Below are positions 33,494 through 41,656 of a stretch of DNA of 64,000 bases, piece by piece (the first letter of the stretch is position 1; each line of letters begins with the position of its first letter). The notes beneath the pieces are model-generated. The model was given only the letters and a program-made list of their open reading frames with translations. It searched no databases and had not been told where the DNA came from. The position numbers and the translations under genes were made by a program. The DNA is from Spirosoma rhododendri. Its GTDB lineage: Bacteria > Bacteroidota > Bacteroidia > Cytophagales > Spirosomataceae. The stretch covers positions 3,549,001 to 3,613,000 of the forward strand of contig NZ_CP051677.1 of the NCBI RefSeq assembly GCF_012849055.1, read 5' to 3'.

Positions 33494-34950
33494 GCCAAGT
33501 TGAATACTTCACCGGCTCGACCGCCGACGCTGTTGTGGTGCCCCGTCTGGGGCTGAGTTTTGCCATCGAACACGAGAAGCCGATGGGCAAGCGTAGTGGT
33601 AGCCCCGCGATACTACCGTCGACGGGTTCCACGCCTGGCGCGAACCCCTCAGCCGTTCAGCCGAGTCAGGCATTTGTCTGGTCGGCCGGTAGTGATATCA
33701 TGCCCTGGGGAGTCGGTAACGATTTTCCTCAGCGCATCGCGTCGCTGTATTCAAAAGATCCCATCATTCCGACCACATTGGGTAAAATTGCCGCCATGGT
33801 GCAGGGTCGGGGCATCATTCCGGTACTAGAGCACGTCGACGACGACGGTGATCCCCTGTATCGACCACTACCCCGGAATAACGCGGTAGCCACTGAGATT
33901 TACACTTACCTCAGCAGTCGGTACCATAAACAGTACATGCGCGAAATGGCGTCCGATGCCACCATGTACTTCAATGGCTTCCCGGAGATGCTCATCTCGA
34001 AGGACCGCAAGAAGATCGTGCAGCCGCACCCGCTGAATGCCGAGGAAGTTCGCTGGTGTCAGATGGATAAGGCCGGCAACCTGCCGCATATCTATTTGAG
34101 TGCCGACTGGCCCCGCGCGACGGATGAAACCGCCAAGAAAATCACGGCCATCGACCCCTTTCGGTACGATGCCGTCGACTGGCTGCGTGAGCAGAAAGAG
34201 TACAACGTCGTCTACCCGATCCGGTTTCCGACGCCGGGCCAGCGGTATTACGCGCTGCCGCACCACTACAGTCTGGTCGAATCGGGCTGGCTCGACGTGC
34301 ACCTGGCCGTGCCCCAGTTCAAGAAGTACATGCTCAAGAACCAGATGTCGATCAAGTATCACATCAAGGTCGATGAAGCGTACTGGCCACTGGCGTTCGG
34401 CGACGACTGGAACAAAGCCAAAACCAAGCCGGGTGAGCGGCAGAAGCTGATTGAGGGCTGGCTGGAAAAAGTAACCAAGATGCTGACCAACGTGGAAAAC
34501 ACGGGTCAGGCCCTGATTACCCAGGTCAAAGCCGCAACCAACGACCCGACGAAGGTCGCTGACTACGTCACGATCACGCCGATTCAAGACCCCAGTCGGG
34601 AAGGGCAGCACCTGGCCGACAACCTCGAAGCAGCGGCCAACATCTTCTACGCGCTGAACGTCGATCCCACGCTGGTTGGCTTCGCCGGTGGCGACAAGAT
34701 GGGTGCGCGTAGTGGTGGTTCCGACAAGCTCCAGGCGTATCTGATTGCCCTGCAAATGCTGTCCCCGTTCCGGGATATGCTCATCGAACCGATTGACTTC
34801 ATGGCCGATTTCAATGGCTGGAAATTGGCCCTTCCCCAGTTGAAGTTTATCTATCCCGATCAGAACCCCAGTGCCAAAAAGGGCGACCAGAAGAAAGACG
34901 AACCTAAGTCGTTGCCGGCCGGTGGCGATAAATCCAAACCTGACGCATGA
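33490..34950 (+). CDS. Portal protein
   Basis: The 486-residue protein shows features of phage portals of Bacteroidota: a start region with SDIMPWGVGNDFPQRIASLY, a helical stem (KAKTKPGERQKLIEGWLEKV) and the C-terminal crown GFAGGDKMGARSGGSDKLQA, typical of the segment after the tunnel loop. The portal dodecamer is the gate for DNA at the capsid vertex and docks terminase. The tail (AKKGDQKKDEPKSLPAGGDK) is disordered. The gene is coupled to both neighbours by four-base overlaps. Confidence 0.78.
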   Translation: MSQVEYFTGSTADAVVVPRLGLSFAIEHEKPMGKRSGSPAILPSTGSTPGANPSAVQPSQAFVWSAGSDIMPWGVGNDFPQRIASLYSKDPIIPTTLGKIAAMVQGRGIIPVLEHVDDDGDPLYRPLPRNNAVATEIYTYLSSRYHKQYMREMASDATMYFNGFPEMLISKDRKKIVQPHPLNAEEVRWCQMDKAGNLPHIYLSADWPRATDETAKKITAIDPFRYDAVDWLREQKEYNVVYPIRFPTPGQRYYALPHHYSLVESGWLDVHLAVPQFKKYMLKNQMSIKYHIKVDEAYWPLAFGDDWNKAKTKPGERQKLIEGWLEKVTKMLTNVENTGQALITQVKAATNDPTKVADYVTITPIQDPSREGQHLADNLEAAANIFYALNVDPTLVGFAGGDKMGARSGGSDKLQAYLIALQMLSPFRDMLIEPIDFMADFNGWKLALPQLKFIYPDQNPSAKKGDQKKDEPKSLPAGGDKSKPDA

Positions 34951-35918
34951 GCCAGTTATTCACCGGAGAAACCGACCAGCTGCGGCAGTACGTCCCGGTC
35001 AATGTCAATTTTGATACGGACGGACTAATGCCCGTACTGGATGACACCGAAATGACGGTGCTGGGCCGCTTTATCGGCCTCGACGTGCTGGAGCAGCTGC
35101 GCGACTACGCCAGCACCAACGATCACCCGGATCTGACCGCTTCCGAGAGCCGACAGCTGGAGAGTGCCTTATTTCTGGCCAGGGGGGCAGTCGGTCGTAT
35201 CGGCTTTGCGGCCTACCTGCCGTTTGCCGAAATGCAGATCGACAACGATGGTATTACGGTGACGGCAGCGCAGGGTCGCAAAGCTGCGTTTGAGTATCAG
35301 ACCAACAACCTCAAACGCACCCTGCTCGATGCGGGCTGGGAGTCGCTCGATCGGTTGCTGAGCCTGCTGGCCAGCCAGCCCGATCTGTTTCCGGACTGGA
35401 AAAATGCCCCCTACTACGAGGAGCAGCAGAACGCCATTTTCAAAACGCCGGCGGAGTTCAGCCGCTACTATCCCATTCAGGATCGGTGGCTGACGTTCTG
35501 GGCGCTACGATTCAGCATCCGTAACGTCGAAGAAGACCAAGGCGCAGATGCGCAGGCCCGGATCGATAAGCTGTCTGCTGGATCGGTGTCGGATTCAATG
35601 CGTGCCAAGCTGAATCGACTGATGCGCCGGGGGATTGCTTATCAGGCCGTGCTCGACGCCCTGCCGACGCTGAGCATCGAACTGGAAGGCATCAATGTAA
35701 AAGTCAACTACGGTTCCCAGTACGGGAACGCGGATTACTACCAGCCGCCCTCTCAGGCCCAGCTGAACTTCGTTATCAACAACCTGCAACGGCAGATCGA
35801 CATCGCCTGGAACAGCTTCGAGGCTGCGATTTCGCCACTGGAGACACTACCCACTCCTGACGACGATTCATCCACCAGCTACGGCCCCTATTCGACCGGC
35901 GCAATTTCCTTTCTGTAA
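34947..35918 (+). CDS. Head-tail connector-like protein (DUF6712-like)
   Basis: A 323-residue protein (QLRQYVPVNVNFDTDGLMPV ... DTEMTVLGRFIGLDVLEQLR) resembling the DUF6712 structural family of Bacteroidota phages, from memory. Its place immediately after portal (four-base overlap) supports a connector or adaptor at the head-tail joint. The body is helical, with a C-terminal strand region (NVKVNYGSQYGNADYYQP). Exact role not shown. Confidence 0.65.
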   Translation: MSQLFTGETDQLRQYVPVNVNFDTDGLMPVLDDTEMTVLGRFIGLDVLEQLRDYASTNDHPDLTASESRQLESALFLARGAVGRIGFAAYLPFAEMQIDNDGITVTAAQGRKAAFEYQTNNLKRTLLDAGWESLDRLLSLLASQPDLFPDWKNAPYYEEQQNAIFKTPAEFSRYYPIQDRWLTFWALRFSIRNVEEDQGADAQARIDKLSAGSVSDSMRAKLNRLMRRGIAYQAVLDALPTLSIELEGINVKVNYGSQYGNADYYQPPSQAQLNFVINNLQRQIDIAWNSFEAAISPLETLPTPDDDSSTSYGPYSTGAISFL

Positions 35919-35920
35919 TC

Positions 35921-36268
35921 ATGATCTTGACAATAAGCTGTCACATCATTGGTATCCTTAGCGCAATTCTGACCAGCTATAGACTGGTGTCTCGTCCTAC
36001 GAAATGCCGCTGGATAGCCTACGGCCTATCTGTGTTTGTCGCCTGGACAAGTTTGTATCTGCTGGCGTCGTGCAAGCCCAAAACCAAACCTACCGCGCCC
36101 GCAGCTACATCGGTACCGACCGTCGACACGGCCCGAATTCGCCTGCAAAATCAAGCCGACGCCAGCCGATCAGCTGCCGAGCGGGCGACCAAAGCATCTA
36201 ATTCAACCGTAACCAACTACGACCGTGATACCAAAACGTATGACTCGATACGAGTCGACCTGCGCTAA
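35921..36268 (+). CDS. Small lipoprotein-like lysis protein (outer spanin candidate)
   Basis: The 115-residue product has two hydrophobic stretches, the second (IAYGLSVFVAWTSLYLLASC) ending in lipobox LLAS|C. The rest is short, Thr/Ala-rich and charged (ARIRLQNQADASRSAAERAT). It overlaps the next gene by 29 bases, and holin-like and muramidase genes follow, so an outer-membrane spanin subunit is plausible. The upstream hydrophobic segment is odd for a spanin, so confidence is moderate. Confidence 0.5.
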   Translation: MILTISCHIIGILSAILTSYRLVSRPTKCRWIAYGLSVFVAWTSLYLLASCKPKTKPTAPAATSVPTVDTARIRLQNQADASRSAAERATKASNSTVTNYDRDTKTYDSIRVDLR

Positions 36269-36818
36269 AGCAGGCTGGAAACTATTGCTGCTTGGGGCAG
36301 CTGTGCTGATAAGCTTTTTGCTCGCTGGCTTTGATGCATCGGGCCAACCCGTCGCAATGGTCAAACAGCAACCATTCCCGTATCCTGTCGGGGTTGCAAT
36401 AGATACGGCGACCTATGGTGCGGTGAAAGCGAAACTGAGAGCCGCCGATCGGCTGCGGGTCAGTGCTCAGCATCGGATCGACTCGCTACAGGCCGAAGTG
36501 GCCGCGACCCGTAAAGCCCTCGACGATCAATTCCGGCTGGGCAAATACGATGCCGGCACGGCAATGGGCCTGACTGCCCGCATGAATCTGATTCAAAGTG
36601 AACTGGCTTCGGCTCAAAACTCCCTGCGGGTAGCTGAAGGTGCGATCGACGGTGTACTGGCATTGTTGCCCCGCTCGGTACGCAATAAGCTGCGAGTCGA
36701 TCAGCCCGATAAAATTGCCGATGCCCTCAGCGAATACGTCAGTACGCTAAAGAAACGAAAGTGGCGATGGTCTGCGGCCTTTTTCGGGGCCGGCGCGCTG
36801 GCTGCACTACTGCTTTAA
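36240..36818 (+). CDS. Membrane-anchored coiled-coil protein of the lysis cassette
   Basis: The ATG at 36240 is preferred to the GTG at 36225. The 192-residue protein has an N-terminal membrane segment (KLLLLGAAVLISFLLAGF), a periplasmic coiled coil (RLRVSAQHRIDSLQAEVAAT; LIQSELASAQNSLRVAEG) and a C-terminal membrane helix (FFGAGALAALLL). It may span the periplasm as an inner spanin or anchor lysis factors. The overlap with the lipoprotein-like gene supports pairing. Confidence 0.5.
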   Translation: MTRYESTCAKAGWKLLLLGAAVLISFLLAGFDASGQPVAMVKQQPFPYPVGVAIDTATYGAVKAKLRAADRLRVSAQHRIDSLQAEVAATRKALDDQFRLGKYDAGTAMGLTARMNLIQSELASAQNSLRVAEGAIDGVLALLPRSVRNKLRVDQPDKIADALSEYVSTLKKRKWRWSAAFFGAGALAALLL

Positions 36819-36830
36819 CTAACCTACCAT

Positions 36831-37190
36831 ATGGAAAACTACGCATCCATTATCCCCGAGCTACTCAAGCTCTCACCCATTGCGGCCGTGCTGTTTATCT
36901 GCCTGGCTGTTGTCTGGAAATACGTCCAGAAGAAAGACGAGGCCCTGACGGCCGCGCAGGCCCACACCAACGATAAGCTGCTGGAGATGCAGGAGAAGAT
37001 GATTGTCAGCAACAATAACGTGGCCACCAGTCACGTGACGCTGGCTACTGCGATCGGCAAACTATCGGAAACGATCGACGACAACCAGGCGCAGGTCATG
37101 CGCGAACTGGACGAGATCAAAACCGGCACCAAAGTTCGGTCGCTCCCCGGCCGTAGTCGTACAGTTTCCGAACCTAAAGCGCAAGCCTGA
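36831..37190 (+). CDS. Holin-like small membrane protein
   Basis: A 119-residue protein with one N-terminal membrane helix (LSPIAAVLFICLAVVWKYV, residues ~14-32), then a long charged coiled coil (THVTLATAIGKLSETI-like heptads; AQVMRELDEIKTG) and a basic tail. Small one-helix proteins just before the endolysin are commonly holins or pinholins of the BhlA type. It touches the muramidase start (shared base at 37190). Confidence 0.6.
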   Translation: MENYASIIPELLKLSPIAAVLFICLAVVWKYVQKKDEALTAAQAHTNDKLLEMQEKMIVSNNNVATSHVTLATAIGKLSETIDDNQAQVMRELDEIKTGTKVRSLPGRSRTVSEPKAQA

Positions 37191-37792
37191 TGAAACCCGT
37201 TCTTCAACCCGCTGACTTCGGTCGAGCAGCCCAGTCGTTGGGCTGCTCGATAGCCGCTATCCGGGCGGTGGCCGAAGTCGAATCCGACGGCGGAGGTTTT
37301 CTAAAAGGTAAGATTCTGGTCACTCGCTTTGAAGGCCACATTTTTCGGCAGAAAACAGACGGACGGTTTGATAAATCGCACCCGACGTTGTCGCACCGGT
37401 ACATGGAAGATTGCCCTTACAACAAAGGGACGCTGTCCGATCTGCGCAGGCTGGAGCTGGCGCGTCAGCTGGCGGGCGACGTGGCGTTTGAGTGTGCCAG
37501 CTACGGCATGTTTCAGATCATGGGGTTTCATTATGCGCTGCTGGGTTACAAGTCGGCCTACGAAATGGTGCAGGCATTCAACCAGAGCGAATCAGTTCAG
37601 CTCGATGCATTCGTACTGTTCATTCGTGGACAGGGACTTGCCGACGAGTTGCAGGATCTGCGCTTTGCCGATTTCGCCTACCGATACAATGGAGCCAACT
37701 ACCGGGCCAATCGCTACGATATCAAAATGCTCAACGCCTACGGCTACTACCTGCCTAATCCGCTGACGCCGAACCGCTACAAACTCATCTGA
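37190..37792 (+). CDS. Endolysin, N-acetylmuramidase family
   Basis: The 200-residue protein matches the phage N-acetylmuramidase family (PF11860/DUF3380-like): an N-terminal helix, catalytic-Glu region AVAEVESDGGGF (Glu29/Glu31), ILVTRFEGHIFRQKTDGRFD, and SYGMFQIMGFHYALLGYKSA. It cleaves the glycan backbone of peptidoglycan at the end of infection. There is no signal peptide, so release depends on the holin-like gene before it. The length is close to the single-domain family size. Confidence 0.85.
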   Translation: MKPVLQPADFGRAAQSLGCSIAAIRAVAEVESDGGGFLKGKILVTRFEGHIFRQKTDGRFDKSHPTLSHRYMEDCPYNKGTLSDLRRLELARQLAGDVAFECASYGMFQIMGFHYALLGYKSAYEMVQAFNQSESVQLDAFVLFIRGQGLADELQDLRFADFAYRYNGANYRANRYDIKMLNAYGYYLPNPLTPNRYKLI

Positions 37793-38667
37793 TGAATACC
37801 TTCAATCTCTGGAAAAAGGGCCGGATGCGACTGTATACCGGCCCTTCCTGTTGGGCTGAACTGACCGACCCGCAATCGGTATCGATGATGCGCGTCCGGT
37901 CGATGGTGCTGGAAAAGCCGGAATGCCTGTTTGCTGTGCTGAAGCAACTGTACGGTATGTCATTCCGTACCCAGCGCTGGTTGTTCGACGACAACTACCT
38001 GCGCCGGAAGGGGATGGAGCCTGACGATCGGGAGCTGACCCGGCGAATGGGGCAGGCCATGCTCGACACACTGACCTGGATTGGTCAGGAAGATGATACC
38101 GGTACGTTCCCCCAACGGTTTCGTCGGTTCGACTTTTACTTCGGAACGACCCGGATCTGGCTACGTCGACTGGTCAACCGCACGGTTTATCATGGCCCGG
38201 CTGCGGCCCTGGCTAACTGCACGTTTGCCGAGTTCATGTTTGCCGACGTCGCATTCCAGAAACGCGATTGGGCGAAACTTGCCGCTATCCTCTATCGGCC
38301 TGCCGGTACCGATGGTGCCGACCCGCGACAGCCGCTCGATCGGCACCAGGTCGAGGCCCGCGCCGAGGCCTTCGCCCAGCTTGATCCCGCCCTGCTGGAG
38401 CGTATTGTTTTCGCCTACGGCTGCACGCTCGTACGACTGAAATCGTTCTTCCCCCTCGTTTTCAAAGCGCCCGACGAGGCCGATACCTCGACGACCCAGA
38501 AACAGAATAGTTGGCTCGACGTGGCCATCAACATGGTGAAGCTCGACGCGACCCGCGTGCAGGAAATCGAGAAACTGAACCTGTATCTGGCGTTGAAGGT
38601 GCTGAACGCGCAGATCCAGCAGGGCGAGGAAATGCAGGAGCAATACGACAACATGAAAAACAGATGA
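37792..38667 (+). CDS. Virion-associated protein of unknown role
   Basis: A 291-residue protein, Arg-rich in its first half (RMRLYTGPSCWAELTDPQSV; RRFDFYFGTTRIWLRRLVNR), with a C-terminal helix region (EIEKLNLYLALKVLNAQIQQ) that could be a coiled coil. It shares its first base with the muramidase stop and overlaps the next gene by four bases. The position between lysis and tail genes suggests a neck or tail-completion part; unproven. Confidence 0.5.
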   Translation: MNTFNLWKKGRMRLYTGPSCWAELTDPQSVSMMRVRSMVLEKPECLFAVLKQLYGMSFRTQRWLFDDNYLRRKGMEPDDRELTRRMGQAMLDTLTWIGQEDDTGTFPQRFRRFDFYFGTTRIWLRRLVNRTVYHGPAAALANCTFAEFMFADVAFQKRDWAKLAAILYRPAGTDGADPRQPLDRHQVEARAEAFAQLDPALLERIVFAYGCTLVRLKSFFPLVFKAPDEADTSTTQKQNSWLDVAINMVKLDATRVQEIEKLNLYLALKVLNAQIQQGEEMQEQYDNMKNR

Positions 38668-39239
38668 CCGAGCAGGACTACATCGACTACTTCACTGATC
38701 TGGCCACAAAAAATTTGGCCATCGGCCACACGCCAGACCGGCCGCGTTTCTACGTGATTCACGATAACAACATGAGCGAACTGACAAACGCCATGCGGAA
38801 TCTACGGGTACCGGCACTGCTGATCGACCAGTACTACGACGATATCGACCGCACCCAGGACAATCCGCGCCTGCGAATTTCAGGCGGCCTGAACGTACTG
38901 GTTAAGTGCAATACGGGAGATACCAAGGATGTTCGCCGGGCCAGAGAAGAAGCCCGGCAGATTGCCCGTCAATTTCTGAACCGGATGTTCAACGATTCCC
39001 GGACACCGGGTAGCGTACTATGCCGGCAGGGTAGGGCTGTCACCGTGTCGACACAGTACCAGGGCGAACCAATGGCCGACATGCAGAATTACGCCGGTTG
39101 GGGCTATCCCTTCGAGTGGACTGTAGCCCAGAATGTCGCGGTTGTCAATAATGAGTGGGACGATCTGAGGCCGAAGCCAGCTCCTGAACCTGAGCCAGTG
39201 CCGGCACCACAACCGGCTCCGGTGCTTAGTCAGGATTAA
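38664..39239 (+). CDS. Probable neck or tail-completion protein
   Basis: The ATG 38664 (MTEQDYIDYFTDLATKNLAI) forms ATGA with the previous stop; an in-frame ATG at 38511 would overlap that gene too far. The 191-residue protein is beta/alpha (RFYVIHDNNMSELTNAMRNL; NVLVKCNTGDTKDVRRAREE) and ends in an unstructured Pro-rich tail (PAPEPEPVPAPQPAPVLSQD). A completion or stopper role is inferred only from size and place. Confidence 0.5.
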   Translation: MTEQDYIDYFTDLATKNLAIGHTPDRPRFYVIHDNNMSELTNAMRNLRVPALLIDQYYDDIDRTQDNPRLRISGGLNVLVKCNTGDTKDVRRAREEARQIARQFLNRMFNDSRTPGSVLCRQGRAVTVSTQYQGEPMADMQNYAGWGYPFEWTVAQNVAVVNNEWDDLRPKPAPEPEPVPAPQPAPVLSQD

Positions 39240-39295
39240 ATGGCCATCCAGAATCGACACGTTACCGGTACGTGTCGATACGCTGTACATGGGCT

Positions 39296-39346
39296 GTCAT
39301 CACGCCTGTCACGGCCTGAGCCATAGCGCGCGCAGAATTTCGCGCT
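39296..39346 (+). promoter_or_regulatory. Late element, copy 4 (tail operon)
   Basis: GTCATCACGCCTGTCACG (39296-39313), then AGAATTTCGC at the standard offset; ATG at 39347, 34 nt on. An 11-bp inverted repeat (39320-39330 with 39341-39351) covers the start codon. The constant spacing decides the start of the next gene. Confidence 0.65.
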
Positions 39347-41343
39347 ATGGCCGTTTCTATTGTTTCCAGTCCCGATCCACACGCACTCTCTCAGGGCGGA
39401 CGTACTACGTTCGTTTTTCAGGGGCCGGGCGTGTGGCCAGCAGTGGACAAAAGGCGGTCTGTACGCTGGCTATCACCGGGGCTATCGCCGACGGTACCAT
39501 CCTGAATTTTCGCTGGAATGGAATCACCCGCGCCGTCGTCGCCAAAACGGCACCCGCTGCCCCCAACGAGTTTGCCGCTGGGGGCAACAGCGTCGACTAC
39601 GTCAACGCGCTGGCCGACTGGTTTTCCAGGAATTTTCCCTTTCAGCAGGACTTCGTGGTTACGCGGGGCGTCGACATCGGCCCGCTTCGTACCATTCAAT
39701 TCACTGCGAAGAAAGCCGGGGCTGCCTACAACATCACCCCGTTCGGAGGTTCGTTTGCCCTGGTCGGCGGCTCAACGCTGCCCTATCAGCTGACGGTGGC
39801 TACCAAAGGGGCCGACCCCGTAGTACGAAGCCAATACAGCGTGTACGCCGAACTGCACATGCAGGGAATCGGCGAGAATGCCCCCTACGAGCTGATCTTC
39901 CCGACGTTTATCGACATCGACGATAAAGGACAGGGGATCTGGGACGTGGGTGATCTGCTGCACGCCCGGCTGGAGGACGATCTGCCCGTCTGGAATTTTC
40001 CCACGACGACCTATTGCGCCAAATCGGCCCGTAACTACCTCATCAAATACGCCGAAGCGTACGGAAACCCCCGTCAGGTTGGGGCGCTCGCAACCGACAC
40101 GACACGCCGGATCTACCGGGGCGGGGCTGACTACGTCCACCGCGCCGGCGCAGGCTTCGATCTGTTGCCGGTCACTCAGACCAACAGCGGTGGTATTCTT
40201 CAGTACCGGGCGCTTCGGCTCGGCTCGGCCCATCGGTACGTGCGTGTCGACGAGCCCCAGTATTTAACCTTTGTTAATTCGACCGGCGTAGCGGCTGCTG
40301 CCGTTTCGCTGTCGGTTACGCTCATCTTCAGTGATAAGACGGAACTGACGGCCGTCACGCCCTACGATCCGGTGATTTTCCCGATCGGGGGCAAGTGGTG
40401 CTTCGCCGTGGGAGTCACGCAGCTGAAGTTGTTGGACAAAGTGCCGGCCGGCAAAACGCTGGTGGAATACCTGGTGCAGCTGGTCGCACCAACGGATATT
40501 TCGCCCATCTACCGGTTTACGCTGAATGTGCAGCATGAGCCGTATACGCGCTACTTCGCCTACATCAATTCGCTGGGTGCGCTCGAAACACTGGCCACCT
40601 ATGGCAAGGGTTCGCGTGAGCTGAGCCTGTTCTCGGAGAGTGCCGACCGGTATCTGCCGGCCGGTTACGACGTGTCGGGCGGGCAGTTCGTGCAGTATGA
40701 CTTGCAGGTGCAGCAGCAGACCGAAGTGACCACCGGTTTTCGCCGGGCGGCTGAACTGCGCGGCTGGACCGACTTCTACCGCTCGCCCCTGAAGTTTCAC
40801 CTTCGCTACGCTCAGGCGCTGCCGATCGGCGTAATCAGTAAATCGATCAAACAGGGTAAAGATGGCGATACCCTGTTTGCTCATGCTTTTCAGTACCAAT
40901 ACCTCTACCGCGACGATTTCTACACCGTCAGCGTGGAAGAAGAAGCGGCTCAGGGGGATGCCTACCCCCCGCAGAACTTCTCAGCGGCCAGTGGCGGTAC
41001 CATTTCGATTCAGCCTGTCACGGTAGTACCCAGCGTCGACAAGACCGTGCCCGACGTGGTGCGTACCCTGACGGTCGACAAGGTTCTGTCGTTTTCCGTG
41101 GCCAGTGCCAAGGTCGACCAGCTGGCGGCTCGTAATCTGCTCGACGAGCCGACCGGCCGGCTGCTGTTTCGGCCCTTCGACCAGGCGATCGACTTCATTA
41201 AGGACATCGCCAACCGGCCCAATAACCGGGACGGCTACGGCCTGTCCGACGTGCTGACCCAGAAAGAAACCCAGCAACAGATTCTGGACCTGGTCCCGCT
41301 CCGGGTAGCCTTAAAATCCTGGACTGACCAAATCGAACCCTGA
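39347..41343 (+). CDS. Large tail or baseplate protein with a -1 frame break near the start
   Basis: From the element-defined ATG 39347 the frame reads MAVSIVSSPDPHALSQGG; the frame that stays open to 41343 reads LSGRTYYVRFSGAGRVASSG from about 39387. Adding one G to GGG (39394-39396), or removing one CT from the CTCTCTC run (39386-39392), joins them into a natural ~665-residue protein. The ATG 39289 in the long frame lies inside the control element and gives an unlikely Cys/His/Arg-rich head. The body is beta-rich (YSVYAELHMQGIGENAPYEL; IYRFTLNVQHEPYTRYFAYI), with a helical C-terminal part (VLTQKETQQQILDLVPLRVA), as in distal tail proteins. Confidence 0.6.
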
Positions 41344-41345
41344 CC

Positions 41346-41654
41346 ATGCCCGGCATTCGCATTCAACAGCCGATCGGCCCGGACTGGGAATACAGTCTCG
41401 ACGGCCAGACCTGGCAAAAGCAGCCCCTTTTTACGACTAGAGTCGATGGCTCGGCTTTCAAGCCTGGCCAGAGCTACCCGGTGCAGGTCCGTAATCTGGT
41501 ACTGGGCCGGCTAGCAGTAGGTACCATCGTTTTTGGTGACCTCAGCAACGAAGGGCAGCGGGGGGTGCCCAACAATCAGCGCTATGGCCGGGGCACGTTG
41601 CTCAAACCCGGCCTGCCCGAATTCTCCTATGATTTCTCCGACGACTTTGATTAG
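41346..41654 (+). CDS. Small tail-region protein
   Basis: A 102-residue beta-rich protein (IRIQQPIGPDWEYSLDGQTW; FKPGQSYPVQVRNLVLGRLA) with an acidic C-terminus. It lies two bases after the previous stop and two before the next start, so it is part of the tail operon. It looks like a single immunoglobulin-like sheet domain and could decorate the tail tip. Confidence 0.55.
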   Translation: MPGIRIQQPIGPDWEYSLDGQTWQKQPLFTTRVDGSAFKPGQSYPVQVRNLVLGRLAVGTIVFGDLSNEGQRGVPNNQRYGRGTLLKPGLPEFSYDFSDDFD

Positions 41655-41656
41655 CC

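Noticed and set aside
33868..34755. 295-residue minus-strand frame
   Set aside because: Antisense to the portal gene, with no recognisable fold.
39289..39346. Upstream ATG at 39289 as start of the large tail gene
   Set aside because: It would run through the conserved late element and give an implausible Cys/His/Arg-rich head; the 34-nt rule points to 39347.
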